A stretch of DNA of 34,018 bases from Lachnospiraceae bacterium (GTDB taxonomy: Bacteria > Bacillota > Clostridia > Lachnospirales > Lachnospiraceae): assembly GCA_009774245.1 (NCBI GenBank), contig VSNM01000021.1, positions 40,177 through 74,194 on the forward strand, in the 5' to 3' direction. The first letter of the stretch is position 1, and every line of letters starts with the position of its first letter. Position numbers and translations under genes: made by a program. The notes below the pieces were generated by a model. The model searched no databases, was not told where the DNA came from, and was given only the letters and a program-made list of their open reading frames with translations. Below, one piece after another: positions 1 to 8,524 of the stretch.

Positions 1-22
1 ACCTTCTCACCTACTCGCGCGC

Positions 23-65
23 CGGACGCGGGCAGCCTTAGCTGCATATTTCCTTTCCGCGTCCG
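23..65. repeat. GC-rich inverted repeat with nested hairpin
   Basis: The arms CGGACGCGG (23-31) and CCGCGTCCG (57-65) are perfectly complementary. Inside them lies a second hairpin, GCAGC (32-36) with GCTGC (41-45). It lies beyond the map terminator, and its right arm is part of the dispersed element at 44-85. It could be an intergenic repeat or the 3' structure of a gene outside the window. No gene is visible in bases 1-113. Confidence 0.5.
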
Positions 66-85
66 TGTGCATAAAAAGTGACATG
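44..85. repeat. dispersed ~40-bp element, copy 1
   Basis: This stretch recurs almost unchanged at 19376-19418. Both copies share the core TTCCTTTCCGCGTCCGTG followed by TGCATAAAAA. Both lie directly beyond an intrinsic terminator of a minus-strand operon, so the A-run of the repeat supplies the terminator U-tract. It may be a terminator-associated short repeat of this genome. Only two copies occur in the window, so family size is unknown. Confidence 0.65.
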
Positions 86-103
86 CTTTATTTGACATGC
101 CAC
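72..103 (-). terminator. intrinsic terminator of map
   Basis: On the minus strand an 8-bp stem with one mismatch (bases 96-103 with 78-85) is followed by a TTTTT run (77-73). It lies 11 bases after the map stop codon, the expected place for its terminator. Confidence 0.6.
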
Positions 104-113
104 CTTTATCATT

Positions 114-1058
114 TTAATATGAAATAATCTCATACCCATCCTCTGTGACGAGCACCTGGATCTCCCACTGCGCCGAGGGAAGCCCGTCCTCCGTGTGAAC
201 CGTCCAGCCATCGTCATCCGAGATATAAATATCCTCTTTTCCCATATTGATCATCGGCTCGATCGTAAACACCATTCCCGGAACCATCAGCATTCCGGTG
301 TCCTTCGGGCATACATAGCTCACCCACGGATCTTCGTGAAACTCCAGCCCGACGCCGTGCCCGCCGATATCCCTGACGACACTGTAGCCGTTCTGCATGA
401 CAAACTCATGGATCGCCGCCCCCAGATCTCCGATCTTTCTCCACGGCTGCACATATTGCAGACCGATCTCGAGACTCTGTTTCGCGATGTCCACCAGTCG
501 CTTTTTCTCCGCCGAGACATTCCCGATACAATACATTCTGGACGAATCTGAAAAATACCCCTTGTAGATCGTTGACACATCCACGTTGATGATGTCCCCG
601 TCCTTTAGAATCTCGTCCCGTGACGGAATCCCGTGACAGACCACATCGTTGATCGAGGTGCACACGCTCTTTGGAAAGCCTTCATAGTTGAGCGGCGCCG
701 CGACCGCATTATATTTTTTTGTGATGCTGCTCACCCAGTTGTCGATCTCCTGTGTGGAGACTCCCTCCTCAATATGTTCATCCAGATAATCCAGCACCGC
801 GATATTCACCTTGGCACTCTCATGGATACCCTGTATCTGGTCAGGATTTTTGATGATACGCCTCGGCGGCACCAGAATCCCTTTGCGCCTGTAGTCGTCC
901 AGCTTTTCATCAAAGGAGCAGTGACACTTCTTATACTTTCTTCCGCTGCCGCACCAGCAGTCGTCATTCCGCCCCAGCTTCTCCTCAACTTCCACCTGAA
1001 ACGGATTTCTGGAAACCTTCTTGCGCATCAGATTGTATTCCAATATATTTTTTCCCAT
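114..1058 (-). CDS. map: type I methionine aminopeptidase with SEC-C domain
   Basis: This cytosolic metalloenzyme removes the initiator Met from new proteins. The 314-aa product starts with a roughly 60-aa extension holding a SEC-C zinc knuckle (CWCGSGRKYKKCHC, about residues 34-47), seen in one of the MetAP paralogues of many clostridia. The pita-bread fold follows with its conserved residues: His in VCHGIP, the metal ligands Asp in NVDVS and FSDSS, His in GGHGVGLEFHEDP, Glu in TIEPM and Glu in QWEIQV. ATG at 1058 follows AGGAGA. The gene is monocistronic and ends at a terminator (72-103). It is probably a second MetAP copy, since ribosomal-operon copies usually lack SEC-C; that is family knowledge, not visible here. 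Confidence 0.95.
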   Translation of the reverse strand: MGKNILEYNLMRKKVSRNPFQVEVEEKLGRNDDCWCGSGRKYKKCHCSFDEKLDDYRRKGILVPPRRIIKNPDQIQGIHESAKVNIAVLDYLDEHIEEGVSTQEIDNWVSSITKKYNAVAAPLNYEGFPKSVCTSINDVVCHGIPSRDEILKDGDIINVDVSTIYKGYFSDSSRMYCIGNVSAEKKRLVDIAKQSLEIGLQYVQPWRKIGDLGAAIHEFVMQNGYSVVRDIGGHGVGLEFHEDPWVSYVCPKDTGMLMVPGMVFTIEPMINMGKEDIYISDDDGWTVHTEDGLPSAQWEIQVLVTEDGYEIISY

Positions 1059-1128
1059 AAATGATATCTCCTAGTAAAGTAAGTCGTTTCTAACAACATT
1101 TCGACTCCTTTTCTATCATACACTGCCT

Positions 1129-1797
1129 TCAGGGATATGGCAAGGAAAATGTTTCCCGGTCGAGTCTGTCCCGCAGGACAAACCGGTCCCCTTCCCACGC
1201 CGCTTTCTTATAAAAATCCACCAGGGATACACTGGTATACTTTTCCGTCAATTCATGTCTTACTACGTTCTTTGTTCTCTTATCCTCCAGCTCGGCATAC
1301 CATAGTTCCCCATGAAGATCTAACCTTCGGTATACCTCTGCCCGCCACCGCCTGTCATCAGATGTTTTCGAGAGTCTTTTCTGCGGTATGACCAGCTCAT
1401 ACTGGTTTGCCCGCATCTGGTCTGCCGCCTCCTCGATTCGTCTTATGACCGCCTCGTCCCTGTGGCGGGAATGGGCTATATTTTTGCATACATCCACGAT
1501 AATGTCAAGAAAATACTCAGACATGTTATCCTGCTGCACTGTCCGAAACCGTTCCAGTACATCTCTGTCGACATAGTAGAGTGATACATGAAAATAAGTA
1601 TCGCAGATGTACTGCTCGTGGTCTTCCGGCTTTTCCTCAAAACAGATCACAAGCTTGCCGCTCCCGTCCAAATCGATTTTGGACAGATAATAAAGAAACT
1701 GTTCTGTCAGATAGTGCGTCTGGGCACGGATTGGCAGGATATCATTTTGTTTTTCATACGCGCGGTTTCCCTCGATCGATAACAGGCTCAGTTTCAT
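1129..1797 (-). CDS. hypothetical protein, 222 aa
   Basis: I do not recognise this protein. It is soluble, rich in charged residues, with no signal peptide or membrane segment. The middle is helical (a stretch rich in Arg, Glu and His around residues 105-135) and the C-terminal third is rich in Arg and Asp with a WYAELEDKRT segment. ATG at 1797 has a good GAGGTAG site, 12 bases after the stop of the 92-aa gene upstream. It is the third gene of an apparent operon with the 92-aa protein and the CbrC-like protein. That context makes a role linked to bacteriocin or toxin protection possible, but the sequence does not show it. Confidence 0.75.
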   Translation of the reverse strand: MKLSLLSIEGNRAYEKQNDILPIRAQTHYLTEQFLYYLSKIDLDGSGKLVICFEEKPEDHEQYICDTYFHVSLYYVDRDVLERFRTVQQDNMSEYFLDIIVDVCKNIAHSRHRDEAVIRRIEEAADQMRANQYELVIPQKRLSKTSDDRRWRAEVYRRLDLHGELWYAELEDKRTKNVVRHELTEKYTSVSLVDFYKKAAWEGDRFVLRDRLDRETFSLPYP

Positions 1798-1809
1798 GCA
1801 TCTACCTCA

Positions 1810-2088
1810 CTACTTTAACATTATACATTCCCTGCCCATATTTTGTTTCTTCATCTCATGCTGCGCTTCAAATTCCTGGATTTTTCTTTTCAATTCATCA
1901 GGTACCTCCAGATCATTCGCAATATAATACAGCGCTTTTACACTATACGGGTTTTCATATCCATCTTCTGTATCCACCCTTGTTATACTCTGGCCAATCT
2001 CCTCCGCCCTTCTGACTCTTTCCACACGCTGATGTATTTCCTCCTGTGTCACTACGTCCGTAGATCCGGGCGCAATAAATGGTTTCAA
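1810..2088 (-). CDS. small hypothetical protein, 92 aa, TTG start
   Basis: An open frame runs further upstream, but the only ATG there would overlap the CbrC-like gene by about 120 bases, so I place the start at a TTG. Two TTG codons fit. The one at 2097 overlaps the upstream TGA (TTGA coupling). The one at 2088 lies 10 bases after GGGAGG and is preferred. The 92-residue product is hydrophilic and helical (QEEIHQRVERVRRAEEIG), with a C-terminal Glu/Lys-rich helix. No family is recognised. It sits between the CbrC-like gene and the 222-aa gene and is probably translated with them. Confidence 0.6.
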   Translation of the reverse strand: MKPFIAPGSTDVVTQEEIHQRVERVRRAEEIGQSITRVDTEDGYENPYSVKALYYIANDLEVPDELKRKIQEFEAQHEMKKQNMGRECIMLK

Positions 2089-2093
2089 ATAAC

Positions 2094-2858
2094 TCAATCC
2101 TCCCTTCCCCACACAATCTCCCTGCCGCAGCGGGTGCACTGAAAATAAAACCGTTCCTCGCCACTGTCGTATTTTACATAACGGCAGAAATCCCCGCAGC
2201 AGGTCGGCCACACATCCTCATCGCAGCGTTCAAACACGCTGCTGCACTCAGGTGTCCTGTACGCCAGTTCGTTTATCTGATCGGCGTCATATGCTGTGAG
2301 TTCTTCTAAAATGGGCGAATTAAACCTGATATCAAACGCTTTGGCTGCCGCGCCGTCCTTGATGCAGGCGGCGCAGAACTGGTCTGACCGGTCTGCGAAG
2401 CAGGTCAGTTCACCTGACGCTGTGTATGCATTTCCGATATAGAGCGGGACTGATTTTTTCCCGCATACAGAGCACACGCTTCCCTTTGGCTTGATAAACT
2501 TGTTTTTCAGAACCTCCGCCGCTGCGTACTTAAATTGTGGAAGCGCCTTGACGACGCGCTTGCTTGGCCTTACGACCGGCCTTCCTTTCCATCTGTCATA
2601 ATCCAGCAGCTTCTTGACATCCTTCTTGTTCTTGGGATCATATACTTTCAAAAAAGCTTCCTTTGCTTTCTTAGGGTTGTGGACTACCGTCGCGTAAGCA
2701 TCCGCAACCAGTGCATAGTACTGTGTTTCCATGAGGGCTTTTGCTTCCAGTCTGTCCAGAAACTCGAAAAATTCCTCGAGCTCCTGTTCATTTTCCGAGT
2801 ATCGCATACCCTGTGTGATATATTCGATTAACTGATTCTTGTCCTCCTGAAATGACAT
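2094..2858 (-). CDS. CbrC/UPF0167 family protein
   Basis: The C-terminal ~165 residues match the pattern of the CbrC (UPF0167) family. LPQFKYAAAE opens the domain; then come CSVCGKK, CAACIKDGAAAKAFD, ELAYRTP, CCGDFCRYV and a final CTRCG pair, making three probable Cys-based zinc sites. About 100 N-terminal residues form a helical extension (LEEFFEFLDRLEAKALME) absent from the short E. coli protein. E. coli CbrC has been linked to colicin tolerance, so a protective role is possible, but the molecular activity of the family is unknown. It is the first gene of a three-gene operon, and its stop overlaps a possible TTG start of the next gene. Confidence 0.75.
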   Translation of the reverse strand: MSFQEDKNQLIEYITQGMRYSENEQELEEFFEFLDRLEAKALMETQYYALVADAYATVVHNPKKAKEAFLKVYDPKNKKDVKKLLDYDRWKGRPVVRPSKRVVKALPQFKYAAAEVLKNKFIKPKGSVCSVCGKKSVPLYIGNAYTASGELTCFADRSDQFCAACIKDGAAAKAFDIRFNSPILEELTAYDADQINELAYRTPECSSVFERCDEDVWPTCCGDFCRYVKYDSGEERFYFQCTRCGREIVWGRED

Positions 2859-2888
2859 TTTGTAATATCCTCTCCTGCAGTTATTTGT

Positions 2889-3827
2889 TTACAGTTCCTT
2901 ATCTTTGCCCAGACCAAACGGATCGATAAATTCTGACCATTCATCTTCCCGCGTTCCCGCCGCAAATTTTCCACAATTGATGTCCAGCACTGTCCGCACA
3001 GGCTGTATCAGCGAATCCTCGTACTGCGCGTGCCACTCAATATAGGGCTGTATCCGACCGTTCTGGTCAATTCCGTCAAGCGTGTCCCCGCTCTTTACGG
3101 CAAACTCGCTCTGAAACTGGTAATCCGCGATATTGTAGACATATCCCACGACATGATCGGGCACCATTCCGTGAAAATGCACCTGCACGTCTGCCGCGCC
3201 AAACGCATAAAAACCCAGTGTATCCACCACCATGTCCTCGGAATTATCGATGCGGAAAAAGCGCGCATTGACTGCCGTGCGGATAAAATTCTGCACCATG
3301 CCATACTTCCTGCCCTCATAAAAATACGACGGCAGCGTCAGCTTCCCGCTGTGTGGGACATAGATTGCCTTACAGTCCGGATAGCACTCGAGCGCCGCCT
3401 CGATCTGCGCCAGGAAAAGCTCCGCCTGCTGCTTATAATGCAGGCCCCCTGACAGCATACTAAACGCGCTGACGGAATATTTGCACGCGTTCATAAGCTC
3501 CGCGCCATTTGGCACGTTCCAGAACTGGCTGCTCGTCAATTCGTCAAGCTCGGCTGAAAACTCATATGGCCCCACAAAGCTTGCAAGCACTGGTATGGGC
3601 ACGGAATCCTTAAACTCCGCCTTGAACACCTCCACCGCATACGACGGCTGTTCGGGATTGTCGCTGATATTGTTCACCGTGCCAACAAGCTTTTCCAGCG
3701 CCGCCTGCAGCTTTTCAGGATTTGCCTGCTGCGGCTTTTCCGTGAATAAAAGCTGCGCGATCAAGAGCTGCTGCTCTGGCGCTTTGTCATCCAGGTTTTG
3801 ATTGAGTACCTTATTATTATTGCTCAT
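2889..3827 (-). CDS. DUF4261-like protein
   Basis: The 312-aa soluble protein lacks a signal peptide and membrane segments. The opening block (LLIAQLLFTEKPQ) and the later blocks around FWNVPNGAELMNACKYS, AIYVPHSGKLTLPS and VDTLGFYAFGAADVQVHFHG suggest the DUF4261 family, whose members often accompany immunity or SMI1-type genes; this is recognition from memory, not a search result. ATG at 3827 follows AAGGAG. It stands alone between the CbrC operon and the RloAB pair, with its own AT-rich upstream region containing an inverted repeat. Its position in a run of likely immunity and defence genes is the only functional hint. Confidence 0.7.
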   Translation of the reverse strand: MSNNNKVLNQNLDDKAPEQQLLIAQLLFTEKPQQANPEKLQAALEKLVGTVNNISDNPEQPSYAVEVFKAEFKDSVPIPVLASFVGPYEFSAELDELTSSQFWNVPNGAELMNACKYSVSAFSMLSGGLHYKQQAELFLAQIEAALECYPDCKAIYVPHSGKLTLPSYFYEGRKYGMVQNFIRTAVNARFFRIDNSEDMVVDTLGFYAFGAADVQVHFHGMVPDHVVGYVYNIADYQFQSEFAVKSGDTLDGIDQNGRIQPYIEWHAQYEDSLIQPVRTVLDINCGKFAAGTREDEWSEFIDPFGLGKDKEL

Positions 3828-3850
3828 TTGAATCTCCTTGTATTATCGTA

Positions 3851-3874
3851 TTTTATAGTGTTCTCTCTATAAAA
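3851..3874. repeat. perfect 8-bp inverted repeat upstream of the DUF4261-like gene
   Basis: TTTTATAG (3851-3858) and CTATAAAA (3867-3874) are perfectly complementary across an 8-base spacer. It lies 24 bases upstream of the DUF4261-like start and downstream of rloB. It could be a weak hairpin or an operator around a promoter; no T-run follows it, so I do not call a terminator. Confidence 0.4.
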
Positions 3875-3925
3875 CTTCTCTGCAAAGAAAAACTTCTCTC
3901 CTGTAATGTTTGCTGCAATTTGTCC

Positions 3926-4498
3926 TTATACCAGATACCCTCTTAACGCCTCTACCAATTGATATACGATTTCATATATGTTTTCATAATTCTTTTGATA
4001 TGTCCCATTGCCTAAATGATTTTGCCTGAAAAGTTCATCTAATTTTTCATTCCACTGGTGTCTGTGCAATGCAGCGTCACTATAATTGAAATGCAGATAC
4101 AGCCAGTACTCAAAGGACTGATTGCTCCATGCTATGTTGTAACCTTTATCTGTTCCTTCCTTTACTGCCTGGTTAAAGTCCTCAAAATCATCCTTGTCAA
4201 ACACAATCCAGACATTTTGATACATAATCTTTGCATCTTTCACAATCCGCTCGGTAACTTCAATCAGTTTATTAGTTGAACACCCCTCCCCATAAATATC
4301 AATAACAGGGCGCTCTACAACGTCAATCGTACCCCCTACCTTTTCCTTGATCAGCTTCTGTAACCCTCTGAAATACAGTGGTTCCGTGCGCTCACCCTCT
4401 GTCACGATCAGAAACGAATTCGCCCTGGGCATTTTATACTCATGCTGTCTTTGCTTTCTCGCCGCCCGCCGTTTTTTAAACAAATCATCTGAACCCAT
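3926..4498 (-). CDS. rloB: RloB-like (AbiL-type) TOPRIM-family defence protein
   Basis: The 190-aa product has a Lys/Arg-rich N-terminus and a TOPRIM-like pattern: a Glu in FLIVTEGERTEPLYF (about residues 29-43), an acidic cluster in VWIVFDKDDFEDF (about 97-109), and SNQSFEYWLYLHF, which is very characteristic of RloB. RloB-type proteins are paired with an AAA ATPase and occur in restriction-linked and abortive-infection loci (AbiL in lactococci); the TOPRIM fold suggests nuclease activity on infection. The stop of the ATPase gene and this ATG abut (TAAATG), so translation is coupled. Base composition is clearly more AT-rich than in the flanking CbrC and DUF4261 genes, consistent with acquisition by transfer. 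Confidence 0.85.
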   Translation of the reverse strand: MGSDDLFKKRRAARKQRQHEYKMPRANSFLIVTEGERTEPLYFRGLQKLIKEKVGGTIDVVERPVIDIYGEGCSTNKLIEVTERIVKDAKIMYQNVWIVFDKDDFEDFNQAVKEGTDKGYNIAWSNQSFEYWLYLHFNYSDAALHRHQWNEKLDELFRQNHLGNGTYQKNYENIYEIVYQLVEALRGYLV

Positions 4499-5692
4499 TT
4501 AACGACCTTCTTTCATGCTAAATTCTTTCAGGTATGGAATCCCGCCATATACCCCTGCCAGATAGTCCTTTTCAAATGAAGCGTCAGACCTGACTTTAAA
4601 ATCCGATAACGCCGAAATTTGCGAATATCCAAATTCGTCCTTTTGTACAAACCAGATCTGATCTCTTCTAAAAAACTTTTTGTCCAGCAGTGTTGTGTCA
4701 TGTGTCGTGTAAATCAACTGGGCTTTTGAATTATTATCATAAAATAGATCAATAATAAATTTCATTAACAGTGGATGCAGTTTGATATTTAATTCATCGA
4801 CAAACATTGATTTGTCATTTTGGATAACCACGCGCGCACAGAGATAAAGCATCAGCGTTTTAATCGTGCCTTCTGATTCAGAATCTAAATCTAATGTATA
4901 CACTTTATTGTCTTTTCCTTTATGAAATGTTATGAAATCAATTTCTTTATCCCTTTCAATATATTGAATGTCCTGAATACCTGTATCAATCGCAGATAGG
5001 AATTTTATCAATTCATCTTTTTCACCATCAATGATTTTGGGCAAAAAGCTTTCCAATAAATTCGTATTCTCACAAAAATCCGTTGGAACAACCAAAGTAT
5101 CCATCACCCCGGAATATATAATTCTAAAAATATCTGTTTTCAATTTCAATTTATTGAAAAAAGACAGCACTAATGTTTCCATAGGAACCTGTTCTTTATA
5201 AACATCACATTCCTTCCTTACACTCGAACCAAAAAGAATTTGCTCCCTTGTCCGCTCAAATAGGATTGATGTCCTGCTTGTCTGGAGATTTTTTCGATAA
5301 AGCCATTCTGTCTCAATACATGCCGCATTATACTCAAATCCATATTTATATTCATAATCGCCTAAAATCTCTACTATTTCAAACTCTGAATTTTCACTAT
5401 TTTCCTCAAAAGAAAACGGCACATAATATTCCTCGATCGCTGTTGATGCCCCATCCTCTACATTATTGAAGGATTTTGCTATGATCTTTTGAAAAAAACT
5501 CATTGCAAAATACAGATTTGATTTACCGCTTGCATTTGCCCCATAGATTGCCGCTACCCTTAGCGCCTTCTCTTTATTTCCACAATCGATCAGATTGCTT
5601 TCGTGCTCCTTATATGCATTGATTGCCGCCATATCCAAGGTTGTTTCTTCTTTAAATGAGAGAACATTTTTTAAGGTAAATTGTACTAACAT
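4499..5692 (-). CDS. rloA: RloA-like AAA ATPase (AbiL-type, OLD/ABC-like)
   Basis: The 397-aa ATPase starts with an SMC/OLD-type head (LVQFTLKNVLSFKEETTLDM). It has a Walker A (AAIYGANASGKSNLYFA, about residues 47-63), a Walker B with the LHP motif usual for this group (MFVDELNIKLHPLL, about 295-308), and a switch-like TTHD. A helical insert separates the halves. Together with rloB immediately downstream it forms a two-gene antiphage system in which the ATPase is expected to sense or hold back the TOPRIM effector; that division of labour is inferred from related OLD and PARIS systems. ATG at 5692 follows a GGAGG-type site and a dedicated promoter (5716-5745). Very AT-rich codon use supports transfer. 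Confidence 0.85.
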   Translation of the reverse strand: MLVQFTLKNVLSFKEETTLDMAAINAYKEHESNLIDCGNKEKALRVAAIYGANASGKSNLYFAMSFFQKIIAKSFNNVEDGASTAIEEYYVPFSFEENSENSEFEIVEILGDYEYKYGFEYNAACIETEWLYRKNLQTSRTSILFERTREQILFGSSVRKECDVYKEQVPMETLVLSFFNKLKLKTDIFRIIYSGVMDTLVVPTDFCENTNLLESFLPKIIDGEKDELIKFLSAIDTGIQDIQYIERDKEIDFITFHKGKDNKVYTLDLDSESEGTIKTLMLYLCARVVIQNDKSMFVDELNIKLHPLLMKFIIDLFYDNNSKAQLIYTTHDTTLLDKKFFRRDQIWFVQKDEFGYSQISALSDFKVRSDASFEKDYLAGVYGGIPYLKEFSMKEGR

Positions 5693-5715
5693 ATTCCTGC
5701 GCCTCCTATATCTAC

Positions 5716-5745
5716 ATAATATACGATTTCAGAATATTTAGTCAA
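5716..5745 (-). promoter_or_regulatory. SigA-type promoter of rloAB
   Basis: On the minus strand TTGACT (5745-5740) is separated by 18 bases from TATTAT (5721-5716), about 24 bases before the rloA start codon. The short leader leaves room for little beyond the GGAGG site. Confidence 0.65.
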
Positions 5746-5791
5746 TGTTTTTGTGATTTTTCCGTTATTTTATGTTTCTATTTGCAAAATA

Positions 5792-6325
5792 TCATATATG
5801 CCCCCTGTGCCATATATGATCGTAGTCAGTCATCCAGTTGTGCGCGTCGACGAGCCACTGGTCGTTTTGGTTTACCAGTACAAACCTGTCGCCGAAAACC
5901 TGTGTTCCGCGCTTGTAACGCACCTCGATATCCGCCCTTTTGGAACTTTTCATCTTAAAGACCAGCGTGCCGTCCTCAAAATCCGCATCGGCAAACACAT
6001 ATGTTATCTTCGAATAGAATGACTGGCCATAGGGTTTTGCAAGGAGCCGCTCTGTACACCTGTCCTTTACAATCTCGCTGTAGCGCTCCCGCAGGTTACG
6101 GAAGCCGTGCTTTTCGTCATGTTCCTGCACTTCCATAACCCCCTTGTCTGGAGGCTCGGCAAGAAGTTCCTCTGCAAGAGCCGGAATCTTTCGTATCTCA
6201 GCATTGCCATATGCGACAAACTCCCGTTCCAGGGCGTTGATCTCACGCAGCATCCCAAACAGCATTTCACACAGCTCGCCCTGCCTGTCCTTAAACTTCT
6301 CATCCGCCTCATTGATAATTTCCAT
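5792..6325 (-). CDS. probable NTF2-fold (RhsIA-like) immunity protein
   Basis: The product has an N-terminal helical region rich in Glu and a C-terminal ~90 residues that read like the NTF2-fold immunity group: alternating strands DGTLVFKMKSS, ADIEVRYKRG, QVFGDRFVLVNQNDQWLVDA, then a helix ending WHRGHI. Such proteins neutralise Rhs or other polymorphic toxins. I chose ATG at 6325 because AAGGA lies about 10 bases upstream. A GTG at 6355 would add ten Lys-rich residues and overlap the upstream TGA (GTGA), so coupled translation is also possible. No cognate toxin gene lies nearby, so it would be an orphan immunity gene. Confidence 0.65.
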   Translation of the reverse strand: MEIINEADEKFKDRQGELCEMLFGMLREINALEREFVAYGNAEIRKIPALAEELLAEPPDKGVMEVQEHDEKHGFRNLRERYSEIVKDRCTERLLAKPYGQSFYSKITYVFADADFEDGTLVFKMKSSKRADIEVRYKRGTQVFGDRFVLVNQNDQWLVDAHNWMTDYDHIWHRGHI

Positions 6326-6351
6326 AAATTCATTTTCCTTTTTCTTTCGCC

Positions 6352-8052
6352 TCACTCCGAGACAACCTTACAGCGCTTTTTGTAACATGCAATGCCGTAC
6401 CGATAGATGGTTTTCATACCGTCATCTATCAGTATTTCCTCGTAATGTTTTTCCTTAATCTGCCGCATGGCCTCCCTGCAGCCTTCGTCAAAAGCGGCGT
6501 TTTCGGCATACTTTAGTTCGATGACAATGCCGATCTCCGGCTCCCCGCATTCGATGATTATGTCGCTGTAACCGTCGCCGGACTCTACATTGGATTTGAC
6601 TTTCCAGTCACTCATATTTCCAAATAAACCCAGTAAGATGCCATGATAAAAATTTTCCTTCATATCTCGCCTGACACTGGTGTCCCGGATACTGATTGTA
6701 TTTTTCAGATATGACGTAAAACCCTCCTCGATCGCAGCTACATTGTTTTCCTGAAATGCCCTGCAGAAATTTTCCAGTTTTCGGAGATCTTTTCTGGTCT
6801 CGTCGCGGAACCATTTGCGGATTTGCCGGACGTATATCCAGCGTATCTCCTCGTTTGGAATAATTAACTTTGAAATCCCTTCGTCGTCGTCCCCCTCCTG
6901 TGTCAGATACCCCGTCGTAAAGAGCAGACTCCAAAGATTATCCAGATCAGAATCCAGATCCCTGTAAGTCAGTTCCTGATGAATTTCTTTTTGAATACTG
7001 CCTCCATTGATCAACAGTTCAATTTCTTCTTTGGCGGACGCGTCCGCCCTGTCTATAAATCTTCGGATAATGTCATTGCTGCTCGTGTTTACCCAGTAAT
7101 TCTGCGGCCTTTTCGTGTTGCCACTGCGCAGGTCGGCGCAATAGTTCACAACGTCCCACGGACAGTAAATGTGCAGGCCACCAAACTGATATCCGTCGTA
7201 CCACTCCCTAATGGCGTCGTACTGCCCTGTAAATCCATAATAGGAAAGAAGCTCCTGAATTTCCCCGTCCATGAAGCCGAAGTATTCATTGCAGAGCATA
7301 TCGCTTATGGTATAGACTTTAAAGTTATTGAGTCCCGTGAAAATACTTTCTCTTGAAATTCTAAGACAGCCCGTCAGGACCGCAAACTGCAAACTATCGT
7401 TTGTCTTGAGCGCCCTGCCAAACATCCTTCTGATAAAATCCACCATCTTATCATAATAGCCGCTCTGATAAGCCTTGTCGAGCGGCACATCGTACTCGTC
7501 AATCAACAGAATCACATTTTTTCCATAGTGTTTCTGCAAGGACTGTGACAGTATAGACAGACTGTCTGCCAGTATCTGATTTGACATTGCGTACTCGCCG
7601 TGGTCATTTATATGAACTAGCGCCCCATACTGACTGCGCTCAATTTCTGTCAAAACATCACTCTGCATCAAGAACTGAAATCTCAATGCCTCTTTCCCAA
7701 TCACGCCACGGAGCATTTCCAGCGCCTCATCAAAACACCGCCCGCTCACGTCCTTCAGGCTGACAGAAATCACTGGGAACTTTCCCATATACTCCTCGCA
7801 GAGTGCTCTCTCCCTGGCTATTTCAAGCCCTTCAAACAGCGCTGCGTCAGTGCCCATCTCAAAAAAGTATTTTAGCATACTCATGTTCAGCGTCTTACCG
7901 AAGCGTCTGGGGCGCGTAAATAAATTTACCTTTCCGATATTTTCCAACAGTTCCCGAATCATTCCTGTCTTGTCGATATAGTAAAACTGCTGTATACGCA
8001 TTTCCCTGAAATTCTCAATCCCCATTGGAAGCTTTTTCGTCTTATAAGCCAT
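6352..8052 (-). CDS. AAA-ATPase-like / PD-(D/E)XK nuclease-domain protein (DUF1703 type)
   Basis: The 566-aa protein begins with the family signature (LPMGIENFREMR followed by FYYIDKT). It carries a Walker A variant TRPRRFGKTLNMSML, a Walker B VILLIDEYDVPL, and the family block YDGYQFGG. The C-terminus has the PD-(D/E)XK core: Asp in GYSDIIIE and the ExK in IVIELKYAEN. These proteins are multicopy in many gut Clostridia and Bacteroides. Their role is unsettled; a DNA-targeting or mobile-element origin has been suggested. ATG at 8052 follows GAGGAGGAG. The stop overlaps a possible GTG start of the NTF2-like gene. Confidence 0.9.
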   Translation of the reverse strand: MAYKTKKLPMGIENFREMRIQQFYYIDKTGMIRELLENIGKVNLFTRPRRFGKTLNMSMLKYFFEMGTDAALFEGLEIARERALCEEYMGKFPVISVSLKDVSGRCFDEALEMLRGVIGKEALRFQFLMQSDVLTEIERSQYGALVHINDHGEYAMSNQILADSLSILSQSLQKHYGKNVILLIDEYDVPLDKAYQSGYYDKMVDFIRRMFGRALKTNDSLQFAVLTGCLRISRESIFTGLNNFKVYTISDMLCNEYFGFMDGEIQELLSYYGFTGQYDAIREWYDGYQFGGLHIYCPWDVVNYCADLRSGNTKRPQNYWVNTSSNDIIRRFIDRADASAKEEIELLINGGSIQKEIHQELTYRDLDSDLDNLWSLLFTTGYLTQEGDDDEGISKLIIPNEEIRWIYVRQIRKWFRDETRKDLRKLENFCRAFQENNVAAIEEGFTSYLKNTISIRDTSVRRDMKENFYHGILLGLFGNMSDWKVKSNVESGDGYSDIIIECGEPEIGIVIELKYAENAAFDEGCREAMRQIKEKHYEEILIDDGMKTIYRYGIACYKKRCKVVSE

Positions 8053-8175
8053 CCGCTCTCCTCCTCAATTCTGCCTCATTGATTATCTCCATAACGCCCT
8101 CCTGCTTTCCTTAAAATGGATTTCAACTTCATTATCGCACCGATTTATTTTTGTGTCAATTCAGCCAGACCTTTC

Positions 8176-8523
8176 TTATATCCCCAGTATTGTAAATACA
8201 CTGTTCTGCCTGAAATTCTCTTCTGCCCATGGGGAAAGCTCACTGACTGCTTCAAACAGACTGCCGCCAAGCTTCTCCGCTTCCGCGCAGATTCGTTTCC
8301 ACTGGCAGGCGTTGATTTCTGTCTCGCCATAAGGATTATATTCTTCCACAATGCCCTGAATCAGTCTGTCGAGTCCCAACGCAATCATGAGATCGTCGTG
8401 GATATTTAACGATTCACTGTCCCAGTATACCATCGCATTCTCGTCCCATCTGCCTTTGAAAAACTCATGATAACAGGTGCTATGTGATGCCTTCCGCTCT
8501 TTTTCACTCAAAAAATATTTCAT
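8176..8523 (-). CDS. hypothetical protein, 115 aa
   Basis: I chose ATG at 8523, one base after the stop of the upstream gene, which suggests translational coupling. An ATG at 8538 would overlap that gene. The product is acidic and soluble, with a Trp/Asp-rich centre (ENAMVYWDSESLNIHDDL) and no membrane segment. I recognise no family. Its coupling to an Imm1-like gene and its size suggest a second small immunity-type protein, but this is context only. Confidence 0.6.
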   Translation of the reverse strand: MKYFLSEKERKASHSTCYHEFFKGRWDENAMVYWDSESLNIHDDLMIALGLDRLIQGIVEEYNPYGETEINACQWKRICAEAEKLGGSLFEAVSELSPWAEENFRQNSVFTILGI

Positions 8524-8524
8524 G

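Noticed and set aside
1810..2211. 133-aa start for the gene after the CbrC-like gene
   Set aside because: The N-terminal 40 residues are the shadow of the CbrC coding sequence; TTG starts at 2088 or 2097 with GGGAGG are favoured.
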